NCBI GenBank assembly: GCA_903944345.1
Contig: CAJARJ010000018.1
Location: 1-45,932 of the forward strand
DNA: 45,932 bases
From: Candidatus Omnitrophota bacterium
Lineage (GTDB): Bacteria; Omnitrophota; Gorgyraeia; Zapsychrales; Fredricksoniimonadaceae
Direction of reading: 5' to 3'
In this document: positions 8,679-16,208 of the stretch, piece after piece
Numbering within the stretch: the stretch's first letter is position 1
Layout: the number at the start of each line of letters is the position of its first letter
Program-made: the position numbers and the translations under genes
Notes under the pieces: model-generated
What the model was told of the DNA's origin: nothing
The model's input: the letters and a program-made list of their open reading frames with translations, nothing else
Databases searched by the model: none

Positions 8679-9497
8679 TCAACGGGCAATATTCTGGTGA
8701 CCCGTTTGCTCCGGCTTGTCAATTCTGGAATCCACCTTGCTTCTGGAGTGAAGTCTGGCCACAACCATCTTCTCCTCGACGAGCTTGCGATCCCTGGCAT
8801 CCGGCTTGAGATACAGATACCATTGATAATGCTTGAGCGCCGTGGACTGGTCTCCAAGAAATTCGCCGCTGACAAAAGCCAGATTGTAATGAGCATCCGG
8901 GTCATAGGGCAGCAAATCCACAGCCTGGTAATATTCAACAACCGCACGCTGATATTCGCCGCGCTCGAAGTAAACATTGCCCATGTTGTAATGTGCCCTG
9001 GCCAACTCTTCCTTGAACTTTTCGTCTTCAGGGTCCAAATCTCCACCCTTCATAAAGACTTCGTTGGCCCGCTTTTCGATTTCCATAAAAGAAGGAGCAT
9101 CTGTCTTGATCGCAGCATCCGGTGCTTGTGGAGCCTTGCGGGTAGACACCATATCAGTTTCCATTTTTTTAAGACGAGCCTCAAAGGAATCCTGCTGGGC
9201 CAAGAGCTGCGACCGGACAGACTCGATTTCTTTGGTGTACTTCTGGTTCAGATTTTCGACCCGGCGAATTTCTTTTACAAACTGTTCACGCTCCGCACGC
9301 ATTTCCTCAACGCGTTTGGCTTCAAAAGCTTTCTCGTCCTTGAGCCGCTCAATCTCTGCCTGCAGGGACTTGACATCGCCCTGTGCATCGGCAGACACGG
9401 CAGATTGCGCCTGGCAAACGCCAGCAAAGAAGAAAACCCCCGAGGCAAAAACACCGGACAGTGTTAGGGTCATGAGTGTCTTCAGGGAAATCTTCAT
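8679..9497 (-). CDS. Secreted coiled-coil/TPR protein
   Basis: The 272-residue product starts at ATG 9497, with GGAG 9 bases upstream; an in-frame ATG at 9530 would add 11 residues and touch the secretin stop. It has a signal peptide (MKISLKTLMTLTLSGVFAS..., cleavage near CQAQS). A long charged coiled coil follows at about residues 40-115 (AEIERLKDEKAFEAKRVEEM). Residues about 150-235 hold two or three TPR units (ARAHYNMGNVYFERGEYQRA, VEYYQAVDLLPYDPDAHYNL). Soluble coiled-coil/TPR proteins next to secretins often help assemble or stabilise the secretin; here that is inferred from position only. It lies between the secretin and the SUMF pair. Confidence 0.82.
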   Translation of the reverse strand: MKISLKTLMTLTLSGVFASGVFFFAGVCQAQSAVSADAQGDVKSLQAEIERLKDEKAFEAKRVEEMRAEREQFVKEIRRVENLNQKYTKEIESVRSQLLAQQDSFEARLKKMETDMVSTRKAPQAPDAAIKTDAPSFMEIEKRANEVFMKGGDLDPEDEKFKEELARAHYNMGNVYFERGEYQRAVVEYYQAVDLLPYDPDAHYNLAFVSGEFLGDQSTALKHYQWYLYLKPDARDRKLVEEKMVVARLHSRSKVDSRIDKPEQTGHQNIAR

Positions 9498-9529
9498 AAA
9501 AGGCATCTCCAGAAAGTTTGCGTTAAGCA

Positions 9530-11134
9530 TTAATTATAGGCTTTGGCCGGTTTAATCGTCCCGTCAGCAGCCTTGTAGTTTTCTTTTCCGGTCATGATAT
9601 GCGGAGTAATGAATATCACGATTTCCGAAGACGTCATGGTGTCACCCTCGGCGCTGAAGGCTTTACCGATAAAAGGCACATTCATAAGAAGAGGAAGACC
9701 TTTTTTGGTGCGAACCTTGTCGTCCTTGCGAAGTCCCGCCATAATAATAGTGGTGCCGTCCTCAACCACCAGCGCAGTTTCGACTTCAGTTTTATTAACC
9801 TGCGGAATACCTCCCGAATTCTCGGAGTTCAAGCGACCGACAACCGAAGATATCTCGGGACGCAGGCGCATGGTGACCATGCCGTCGTCGTTGATCGTTG
9901 GCATTACGTTCAGCTTTAAACCTACGTCAATAAAGCGGACATCTTCGCTGCGGATGGCATTATCTCCAGTTCCGGAAACAGTGGTAATGATATAGGGAAC
10001 AGTGTCGCCTATGTGAATCCTGGACTCCTCGTTATTGACCGCAAGTATCTGCGGATTGGACAGGATTTTTGTATCACTGACACCTTCCAGCGCCCGTAAT
10101 CCCAGGACAAAATCATCCACATTGACTTTTCCGACGGCAATCTCCCCGAACCCACTGTACAGGTTGTTGGAAGCCGTCAGACTGGATTTGTTCAGGTAGG
10201 TGTTGCTGACCCCGATCAATCCTTTTTCAGAATTGCTGTTATTGTTGGTCATGTAAGACCAGTCGATACCTGCATCGTAAGTCGGCTTGAGGATAACCTG
10301 CAAAATACGGGCTTCGATGAGAACTTCTTTGGTTGGCTCATCCATGTGACGGATAATCTTTTCGATTTCTTCCCTGCGGGCAGGAAAAACACGGACAATA
10401 AGCTGGTTGGAACGCTCGTCGGCAGTAATCGAGCCTACGGCCTTGGCATCAATGCGCATTCTTAACTTGTCGGCCAGAACATCCGCTTTGGCGTATTGCA
10501 AATTATAAACAATCGTTTCCAGAGGCTGTTCAATCTCGGCAATCACTTTTTTCATTTTCTCGATAGCTTCCGGGGTGTCGATCAGCACCACCGAGCCGGT
10601 GTCTTCGTCGATAACAATCTTGCCGATATTGCTTTTAACATTGTCCAGCGCGGCCAGAACATAACTCGGCTTGGAATACTGCAGGCGCAGCGTAACGGCC
10701 TGGGTCTTGTCGCCAAACTGCCTGCCGAAAGCCGCTTCGTACTCCGCCGCAGTCATGACCTGAACAATGTCGTTATGAATCTGATAGGCAAGCCGGTTAG
10801 AGATGACCACAATATCCAAAGCATCCTTGATGGCGACATTATCGAGCAGAACCGTTGATCTTCCCTCGATAAACGGGCTGATCACCACATTAAATTCACC
10901 CTTGGTGGCAAGAAATTTGACGATGTCCACAATGTTCATGTCGCGCACGTCCAGCGCGATCTTGCGCCCGAGCCGGTCAGCCATGCTTTCTTTCGGCTCG
11001 GTGAGCAGAATAGGTTTTGGCGACTGCCCCTGAGCCTGCGCAAAGACATGAGTCCCCGGTGCAAAACAGGACATCAGAAAAACAGTCAATAACATTCCGG
11101 CCGGTCTTGGGGAAGAAAATTTGTAGGGTATCAT
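9530..11134 (-). CDS. Outer-membrane secretin (GspD/PilQ family)
   Basis: The 534-residue product has a signal peptide (to about residue 34, HVFAQA). An STN/N0-type domain follows (about 58-130, KIALDVRDMNIVDIVKFLAT), then two small N1-like domains (about 145-200 and 205-272, ending EKIIRHMDEPTKEVLIEARI). The secretin barrel domain covers about 275-515 (SDTKILSNPQILAVNNEES, VETALVVEDGTTIIMAGL, LPLLMNVPFIGKAF, SSEIVIFITPHI). Secretins form large gated outer-membrane channels in type II secretion and type IV pilus machines. At 534 residues it is on the short side, with fewer N domains than a typical GspD. It overlaps the GspC-like gene by 4 bases (ATGA), so the two are translationally coupled. 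No ATPase, pilin or inner-membrane platform gene is in the window, so the system type is open. Confidence 0.92.
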   Translation of the reverse strand: MIPYKFSSPRPAGMLLTVFLMSCFAPGTHVFAQAQGQSPKPILLTEPKESMADRLGRKIALDVRDMNIVDIVKFLATKGEFNVVISPFIEGRSTVLLDNVAIKDALDIVVISNRLAYQIHNDIVQVMTAAEYEAAFGRQFGDKTQAVTLRLQYSKPSYVLAALDNVKSNIGKIVIDEDTGSVVLIDTPEAIEKMKKVIAEIEQPLETIVYNLQYAKADVLADKLRMRIDAKAVGSITADERSNQLIVRVFPARREEIEKIIRHMDEPTKEVLIEARILQVILKPTYDAGIDWSYMTNNNSNSEKGLIGVSNTYLNKSSLTASNNLYSGFGEIAVGKVNVDDFVLGLRALEGVSDTKILSNPQILAVNNEESRIHIGDTVPYIITTVSGTGDNAIRSEDVRFIDVGLKLNVMPTINDDGMVTMRLRPEISSVVGRLNSENSGGIPQVNKTEVETALVVEDGTTIIMAGLRKDDKVRTKKGLPLLMNVPFIGKAFSAEGDTMTSSEIVIFITPHIMTGKENYKAADGTIKPAKAYN

Positions 11135-11748
11135 AGCTTGATAACCATCTCCTCGTTTTCGTGACCAACAACGACCCTGTCAGTATAAATGGTCTTGATG
11201 GTCACATCCTCGATTTTGTCGCCTTCTTTCAGAAACCTGGTGACGCCGCTCGAAACTTCCTCGATCATAACCGTGGCTGATTCGGGAACATCCAGCCAGG
11301 CCACTCCGACGAGCTTGTAATTCTTCATCCGTTTGTCAAGCTCAGCTTTGGCATTGGTCTCGCCGTTTGCAGAAGCAGCGGTCTTTTCGTAAGGCCTGAA
11401 TATATTTCTTTGCGCAACTTTGCCGAGATAGTATTCGGAATCCCTGGACGGGGAAGATTTTAACCCGTTATCATTGGCACGAACCGCCGCCGCATCCTCA
11501 ATGTCGAGTTCTTCCCGCAGGAGAGAAACCCCGCTGACAATTTCCTGGCCGAGATAAACAAGACTGGCAATCACAGCCACAAGCATAACCAGATTAAGAT
11601 GTTTAAGACCCGGAACGAAACGCCGACCAGAAGGCTTGGGGGCCACCACCGGAGCTGCCGGAGCATTAGCCAAAGCTACGGCTTGAGCCTTTTTAGTGGT
11701 CTCAATAATCCTTAAAAGTTTTTGTTCGGCAGTTTCTTTGGCTGACAT
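11131..11748 (-). CDS. GspC/PilP-like inner-membrane secretion protein
   Basis: The 205-residue product has a cytoplasmic N-terminus with an Ala/Pro stretch (residues about 25-42) and a single membrane segment at about 52-72 (LVMLVAVIASLVYLGQEI). The periplasmic part carries a homology-region-like motif (YYLGKVAQRNIFRPY) and a small beta domain at the C-terminus (YKLVGVAWLDVPESATVMIE, FLKEGDKIEDVTIKTIYTDR). This is the layout of GspC/PulC, which links the inner-membrane platform to the secretin, and the downstream secretin overlaps it by 4 bases. The family assignment rests on layout and motif, and PilP is a possible alternative. The 93-base gap before it holds no convincing promoter. Confidence 0.75.
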   Translation of the reverse strand: MSAKETAEQKLLRIIETTKKAQAVALANAPAAPVVAPKPSGRRFVPGLKHLNLVMLVAVIASLVYLGQEIVSGVSLLREELDIEDAAAVRANDNGLKSSPSRDSEYYLGKVAQRNIFRPYEKTAASANGETNAKAELDKRMKNYKLVGVAWLDVPESATVMIEEVSSGVTRFLKEGDKIEDVTIKTIYTDRVVVGHENEEMVIKL

Positions 11749-11841
11749 GAATGGTTTTTTTATGATTAACTGCTTATCTAATAATCATTTGATTTCATGC
11801 TAACATACGCTGTTTGCACCGCAAGCAATTTTTGCTATTTT

Positions 11842-12810
11842 TCATCTCTTGCCGCAAGCCAGGGCCAACTTGATGCCTCCGGCAACAAAACCGGACGACC
11901 GGGCAAAAGCCCTTGCGAACATAACCGATCCGGCAAAGCCCCCTCCCCCCAGCGAACGCATCCCCCAAACTCCGAAAGCGGCCTCGAACAAAAACAAAAA
12001 CAAAGCCAAACCCAACCCCCAAAAAAGCCCTGGCCAGATAATGGCAACCCCAACCGTCCAGGTTGCCGGAACTTCGAACATATCTTTCCAGAACGTGTAA
12101 TTATCTCCTGTGGCCATCCGGGGATGGTCAAAATACATTTTAGCCCGCCAAACCCCGTGCCGAAACTGTTCCTGCAAGTACTTCCCCAGAGAAGTCTGGT
12201 GGTAATGATCCACCAAAGCGTCCCTGAGAAAATGAATGCGGCCGCGTGCAGCCAGAATCCGGTAGCCCAGATCATTGTCCTCTCCGCTGGCCCTGCGGTA
12301 ATCCTGGTTAAAACCTCCCAGCGCATGAAAGAAGTCCTTGCGAACCGCAAAGTTATAACTGCCCAGAACCTTCGGGAACTCGGGCATAAGAAAACGGTGC
12401 CGCAGAACAATCTCCGTATGAATTACATTGGCCAGCATATTCCGGGGATTGGCTATGCCATAACTGCCAGTCACTGCCGTGATGCTGTCGTCGGAGAATC
12501 CGGACAGCATCCGGCGGATCCAGTCAGGCCTGGGACAGCAGTCCGAATCAGTAAAAAGCAGAATGTCCCCGAGGGCATGGCGTGCGCCACAATTTCGGGC
12601 GGAGGCCGGACCGGCATTGGTCTGCCGGAAATAGCGGACATGCGGATATCCGGCAACAATCGCCGCCGTGTCATCTGTGGAGCCATCATCCACAATAATC
12701 ACTTCAAACGGCTGCCCGCAGTCCTGCCATCGCAAAGCCTCGAGAAGGGCGCGGACAGTCTGTCCGGCATTGTACGCCGGGACAACAATACTGGCTTTTA
12801 TCGGGCTCAT
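11842..12810 (-). CDS. Family 2 glycosyltransferase with C-terminal membrane segments
   Basis: The 322-residue product has a GT-A fold of family GT2: SIVVPAYNAGQTVRALLEAL, then IIVDDGSTDD for nucleotide binding, the DxD motif as FTDSD (residues about 88-92), and an acceptor-side GEDNDLGYR, followed by QFRHGVWRAK. The C-terminal 80 residues hold one or two hydrophobic stretches (ATWTVGVAIIWPGLFWGLGL), so it is probably anchored at the inner membrane. Such enzymes move sugars from nucleotide donors onto lipid or polysaccharide acceptors; the sugar cannot be told. It overlaps the DUF2304 gene by 4 bases and is last in a GT2-DUF2304-GT2 cluster. Confidence 0.88.
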   Translation of the reverse strand: MSPIKASIVVPAYNAGQTVRALLEALRWQDCGQPFEVIIVDDGSTDDTAAIVAGYPHVRYFRQTNAGPASARNCGARHALGDILLFTDSDCCPRPDWIRRMLSGFSDDSITAVTGSYGIANPRNMLANVIHTEIVLRHRFLMPEFPKVLGSYNFAVRKDFFHALGGFNQDYRRASGEDNDLGYRILAARGRIHFLRDALVDHYHQTSLGKYLQEQFRHGVWRAKMYFDHPRMATGDNYTFWKDMFEVPATWTVGVAIIWPGLFWGLGLALFLFLFEAAFGVWGMRSLGGGGFAGSVMFARAFARSSGFVAGGIKLALACGKR

Positions 12811-13169
12811 GATTTTGTGTTTCGCATGATTTCTTTCAGACGATCCAGTTCAAGACCGAGCAAGCCTATTTGCTGGGCCATACGGTCGTTGCGCCGGTTC
12901 TGCTGGCACAGAAAAACAGTAAGCAGAAGACAGACAAAAACAAAAGTCCCCAGAAGAACAAAGAAAATGAAATTGCTGGGCACCTCAAAACCGATCAGCC
13001 GGGAAACAAAAAACAACTGCTGGCTGAAAAGGCAGCAGCACATCCCCGAAACAGCCACAAAAAACCAGATAAACGCATACTTGAAAGAAAGTTTCTCCCG
13101 GCGCACAAGCTCAAGAACAAAAAGAAAAACGCCAGCAGACAAAATAAAGGCCAGAACTTTTATTCCCAT
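12807..13169 (-). CDS. DUF2304-type small membrane protein
   Basis: The 120-residue product has three membrane segments (about 3-20, 30-52 and 63-90) and a short polar C-terminal helix (NRRNDRMAQQIGLLGLELDR), with the pattern LSFKYAFIWFFVAVSGM typical of DUF2304. Members of this family nearly always sit beside a polyprenol-phosphate glycosyltransferase, and this one overlaps such a gene by 10 bases and another GT2 gene by 4. A role as membrane partner of the DPM1-like enzyme is inferred from that association. Confidence 0.82.
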   Translation of the reverse strand: MGIKVLAFILSAGVFLFVLELVRREKLSFKYAFIWFFVAVSGMCCCLFSQQLFFVSRLIGFEVPSNFIFFVLLGTFVFVCLLLTVFLCQQNRRNDRMAQQIGLLGLELDRLKEIMRNTKS

Positions 13170-13882
13170 GGGCCAAAAACCTTTCTGTCCTTGAACATAT
13201 CCAGCATGATCGCCGCCGTAACCTTAAGCATGTAATAAGGAGATTTGAGCTTACCAATCGAGCTGCGCCCGGCACTGCGGGCACGCATCAGAACCGGAAC
13301 CTCCCGCACCACAGCCCCGAGGCGGCGGGCAATCACAATAGCTTCCGGTTCAGGAAAATCATTGGGATAATGCGCGGCAAACAACCGGATAAGCCTGGGG
13401 CCGCAGCCACGAAAACCGGAGGTGGGATCAGTGCAGCGCAACCCGGTCAGCAACCGGATAAGCGTAACAAAAAAAAGTATCCCCACGCGACGGGAGAAAG
13501 AAGAACGGAAACCGCCTTTCTCGCCGGCAAAGCGGCTGCCGACAACCATATCCGCCTCCCCGCGCAACAACGGGGTCAGCATGGCGTCCAGAAAACGGGG
13601 GTCATGCTGGCCGTCACCGTCGATCTGGACAGCGATGTCATAACCATTACGCTCGGCCCAGCGATAACCGGTTTGAACCGCGCCTCCAATGCCGAGATTA
13701 AACGGAAGCCGAACCACCTGTGCTCCGGCACCTGACGCCCGCAAGGCGGTATCATCCAGAGAGCCGTCATCCACAACCAGAACCGAAACATCCTTTCTGG
13801 CGGCAAAAATTTCCCGAATCACTCCGGCAATGCTTCCCGACTCATTAAAGGCCGGAACAATAACCAGTACCCGCGCTTTCAT
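13160..13882 (-). CDS. DPM1-like polyprenol-phosphate glycosyltransferase (GT2)
   Basis: The 240-residue product starts at ATG 13882, chosen because AGGA lies 3-4 bases before it; a longer frame to 13915 would overlap the previous gene further. GT2 motifs are VLVIVPAFNESGSIAGVI, VLVVDDGSLDDTA, the loop FNLGIGGAVQTGYRWA and the metal-binding VQIDGDGQHDP (residues about 86-96), with VVGSRF after it. This pattern is typical of dolichyl/undecaprenyl-phosphate mannosyl- or glucosyltransferases that make lipid-linked sugar donors at the inner membrane. There is no C-terminal membrane domain, so the DUF2304 partner may supply the membrane part. It overlaps the delta-like gene upstream by 4 bases (ATGA). 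Confidence 0.9.
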   Translation of the reverse strand: MKARVLVIVPAFNESGSIAGVIREIFAARKDVSVLVVDDGSLDDTALRASGAGAQVVRLPFNLGIGGAVQTGYRWAERNGYDIAVQIDGDGQHDPRFLDAMLTPLLRGEADMVVGSRFAGEKGGFRSSFSRRVGILFFVTLIRLLTGLRCTDPTSGFRGCGPRLIRLFAAHYPNDFPEPEAIVIARRLGAVVREVPVLMRARSAGRSSIGKLKSPYYMLKVTAAIMLDMFKDRKVFGPWE

Positions 13883-14241
13883 GCTTCCTCCCTGCCTTGA
13901 AGCCGCCGGAACCAAAGCGCCAGGCTATGATCCAGAACCACCGCCCCGGCCTGCAATATAACGCCACCGCCCAGCTCCCTGTTCTCGAGGAAATTTACCG
14001 GGACACTCCCAAACCTTTGTCGGACGGCCTGAGTCCAGGACTCCTTTTGCCGCAGAGAAAGCCGGGAGGCTGTAACGATATTGACCTGATCAACCTGATC
14101 CTGCCCGGGGGCAAGGCGCAGTTCGGCAAACTTTTCCAGCGCCACAGACAAGAGTTCCTTCTGCAAAACAATCCACAGCAAGAAGAAGACCGGGACCACG
14201 AGCAACGCCTGCAACAAAAGCACTTTGACCATGACGTCCAT
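13879..14241 (-). CDS. Small membrane protein with ATP synthase delta (OSCP)-like domain
   Basis: The 120-residue product starts with one membrane segment (residues about 5-26, KVLLLQALLVVPVFFLLWIV) and a short linker. Residues about 50-115 match the C-terminal half of ATP synthase delta/AtpH: NIVTASRLSLRQKESW corresponds to the family's V-x-SA-x-xLSxxQ, and GGGVILQAGAVVLDHSLALW to the GGV-x-x-x-xG-x-xV-x-DxS signature. The helical N-terminal domain of delta, which binds the F1 alpha subunits, is missing and a membrane anchor takes its place, somewhat like a minimal subunit b-delta fusion. No other ATP synthase gene is in the window; the neighbours are an S41 peptidase homologue and glycosyltransferases. 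The gene is 4 bases from the S41 stop and overlaps the next gene by 4. Function is unproven. Confidence 0.68.
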   Translation of the reverse strand: MDVMVKVLLLQALLVVPVFFLLWIVLQKELLSVALEKFAELRLAPGQDQVDQVNIVTASRLSLRQKESWTQAVRQRFGSVPVNFLENRELGGGVILQAGAVVLDHSLALWFRRLQGREEA

Positions 14242-14245
14242 AATT

Positions 14246-15523
14246 CTATTGCCCTTTTAACAAAAGGTAACGGGCCGCCAGAAACACAGCCTTGTCCTTG
14301 TGCTCGGGCCCCATCTCCTCGTCGGGATGGACGCCGTCAAAAGGAAAAGGCCTGCCGTTGGGGAAATGTCCCCGGGCCACCACCATGGCCAGAGTCGAGC
14401 CATCGGAAAGATCAAACAGGCTCTTGAGCAAAACCTGTCCAGCGGTTGCTTCGCCAAGAACCACAGCCCTGCGACGGTCCTGCATAACCCCGGAGAAAAG
14501 TTCGGACGCGCTTCCGGTCATCTTGTCCACCAGGATGACCAAAGGCCAGTCGAAATGAAAGGCTTGCGGGATAGCCGGAATATCCAGATCCGCCCTGGGG
14601 CGATTCTTGCCGGCAAAATAGACCAAAGGCTCTCCGTTGGGAAGAAAAAAAGCGGAGATAGCCCGGGCCGCCAGAGGCGGACCTCCGGGATTTCCGCGAA
14701 GATCCAGCACCAGACCCTTGGGCTGGGACCCGGCCAGCTGCGAAAGAAAATGCAGCATATCGTCGGGCGTTCCCTGGTTAAACTTCTCGATCTGCAGACA
14801 ATAAATATCGGCAACACCTGTCGGCCGCTGAAAGACAGTTTGCTTGAAATACTCGCGGCTCTCCACAACAATTTCAAAAGGCCTGCGGCTGACAGCCTGG
14901 ATAAAGGACAATCTGGTCTTTTCTCCCACCAGCGGATTAAGCCGGTCAAGCACTTCTTCCTGCGTCATGGTGTCAATCTCTTTCTCGTCGATACGCAACA
15001 AAAAGTCGCGCTCCCGCAGGCCCTGGCCATACGCATCGGAACGCGGCTCGACAAAATCTACCGCAAAGCCGGGTCCCTCACGATGCCCCTCGATGCCAAG
15101 ATCAATCTTCTGCCCGTAAACTTCTTTGGCAAATTCTTCGGCGGGCTTGGGAGGAAGAAAGCGGGAAAAAAAATCATCCGGCTGTTTCAGAAAATCCACC
15201 AGATAGGCGCTACTGCGCCAACGAACATAATCGACACTTTTTTGTTCCAGCAAAAGATTCGGATATATTTTTTGTTCAAACGCCTGGAGAAACCGCTCGA
15301 AATCGCGCTGCTCGATATCGAAGTAATAATGCTCGGACATGAGCTGAAAAACTTCCCTGAAATAGGCAACATACCGGGCATAATTTTCCGCATCACCCGA
15401 GGCTGAAAGAGCCGAGGAAGACTGCGCCCCTGCAGATTCCCGAGGGGGGAAAGAACATAAACACGCCCCGATCAGCACGATAAAAATAAAATTCTGCATT
15501 CCTGCAGCTCTCTCAGAGATCAT
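14246..15523 (-). CDS. S41 (C-terminal processing) peptidase homologue lacking the catalytic Lys
   Basis: The 425-residue product starts at ATG 15523, with GAGGA 7 bases upstream; ATG 15499 (MQNF) is a possible later start. A hydrophobic export signal (NFIFIVLIGACLC) may be a signal peptide or a weak lipobox. A PDZ-like domain follows at about residues 145-235 (GLRERDFLLRIDEKEIDTMT). The S41 domain comes after it (GLVLDLRGNPGG, FDWPLVILVDKMTGSASE, MQDRRRAVVLGEATAG). In Prc/CtpA the nucleophile Ser is followed 11 residues later by Asp and 25 residues later by Lys. Here Ser and Asp are kept, but the Lys position (codon 14435-14437) is Gln. It may be an inactive chaperone-like member, or use another Lys such as the one four residues on. 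It ends 4 bases before the delta-like gene. Confidence 0.85.
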   Translation of the reverse strand: MISERAAGMQNFIFIVLIGACLCSFPPRESAGAQSSSALSASGDAENYARYVAYFREVFQLMSEHYYFDIEQRDFERFLQAFEQKIYPNLLLEQKSVDYVRWRSSAYLVDFLKQPDDFFSRFLPPKPAEEFAKEVYGQKIDLGIEGHREGPGFAVDFVEPRSDAYGQGLRERDFLLRIDEKEIDTMTQEEVLDRLNPLVGEKTRLSFIQAVSRRPFEIVVESREYFKQTVFQRPTGVADIYCLQIEKFNQGTPDDMLHFLSQLAGSQPKGLVLDLRGNPGGPPLAARAISAFFLPNGEPLVYFAGKNRPRADLDIPAIPQAFHFDWPLVILVDKMTGSASELFSGVMQDRRRAVVLGEATAGQVLLKSLFDLSDGSTLAMVVARGHFPNGRPFPFDGVHPDEEMGPEHKDKAVFLAARYLLLKGQ

Positions 15524-15533
15524 CAGAATGTCC

Positions 15534-16208
15534 TCAAAAGTCCTGTTGCACTCCGGCCTGCTGCCCCCCGGATACCCGGGAAAAAGTCCCACTCACAGCC
15601 TCGATAATTTCCAACCGGCTCACAGGAATATTGACCACAAAATCGGCATGCGAACGACTTTTTCTGTATTCGGGCATCCTGGCCGGCATTTTCAGATAAC
15701 GCGTAACAAGAGACAAATCAAAATTATAAAGAATGGTGCCGTGATGCAGCAGAAAAACCCTCCCGCGACGCTGGGCATTCCCGGAAAACTTGCGCTCGGT
15801 TCCGGCCAGCACCAGATCACAAACCGGACGGAATTCAGCCGGTATCTGCAAGGATTGCAACGCCGCCAGAATCTGGTCAAGAATATACCGGTAAGAACGA
15901 TTGATGAGTGACAACTCAGGACGCAAATTCCTGGAAAGCACCAACGCAAAATTAAGGCAGCCCGGCCCCTGCACCACCGTTCCTCCGCCGGAAGAACGCC
16001 GCAGGACAGGAACCCCGTCCGCTTGTGCCGTGTTAACATCGACATCCTGATCCATTTCACCGGACCGGCCCATAACCACAAACACTGACGGCGACTCCCA
16101 GAAACGCAGGACTTCCCCCGCCTGGCCGCTTTCGGCCGCACAAAGCATCTGATCGTCCTGCTGCAAATTGGTTAACGGATCATCAAAAGAAATGTCCCGT
16201 ATTATCAT
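15534..16208 (-). CDS. lplA: Lipoate-protein ligase A family
   Basis: The 224-residue product belongs to the biotin/lipoate ligase fold: PVLRRSSGGGTVVQGPGCLN is the lipoate-binding loop and ERKFSGNAQRRGR carries the conserved Lys. These are followed by HHGTILYNFDLSLVTRYLKM and the PEYRKSRSH segment. LplA-type enzymes attach lipoate (or, for LipM-like members, octanoate) to the Lys of GcvH and the 2-oxoacid dehydrogenase E2 proteins. It overlaps the stop of gcvPB by 4 bases (ATGA) and so belongs to the glycine cleavage operon, with GcvH three genes upstream as its probable substrate. At 224 residues it lacks the C-terminal accessory domain of E. coli LplA, so it may need a partner or use octanoyl-ACP. 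Confidence 0.87.
   Translation of the reverse strand: MIIRDISFDDPLTNLQQDDQMLCAAESGQAGEVLRFWESPSVFVVMGRSGEMDQDVDVNTAQADGVPVLRRSSGGGTVVQGPGCLNFALVLSRNLRPELSLINRSYRYILDQILAALQSLQIPAEFRPVCDLVLAGTERKFSGNAQRRGRVFLLHHGTILYNFDLSLVTRYLKMPARMPEYRKSRSHADFVVNIPVSRLEIIEAVSGTFSRVSGGQQAGVQQDF

Noticed and set aside
8620-8682. Longer start of the second SUMF-fold protein
   Set aside because: ATG 8619 has AAGGAG at good spacing and begins a proper signal peptide, which the longer form would bury.
11749-11841. Promoter before the GspC-like gene (TTGCGG, 16 bases, TAGCAT)
   Set aside because: Only three and four of six positions match, which is not better than chance in an AT-rich gap.
11797-13194. Plus-strand frame of 465 codons
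   Set aside because: It lies wholly opposite two convincing minus-strand genes (GT2 and DUF2304) and its translation is low-complexity, rich in Lys, Pro and Gln, with no family pattern.
14300-15406. Plus-strand frame of 368 codons
   Set aside because: It is antisense to the S41 gene, whose motifs and ribosome site are clear.
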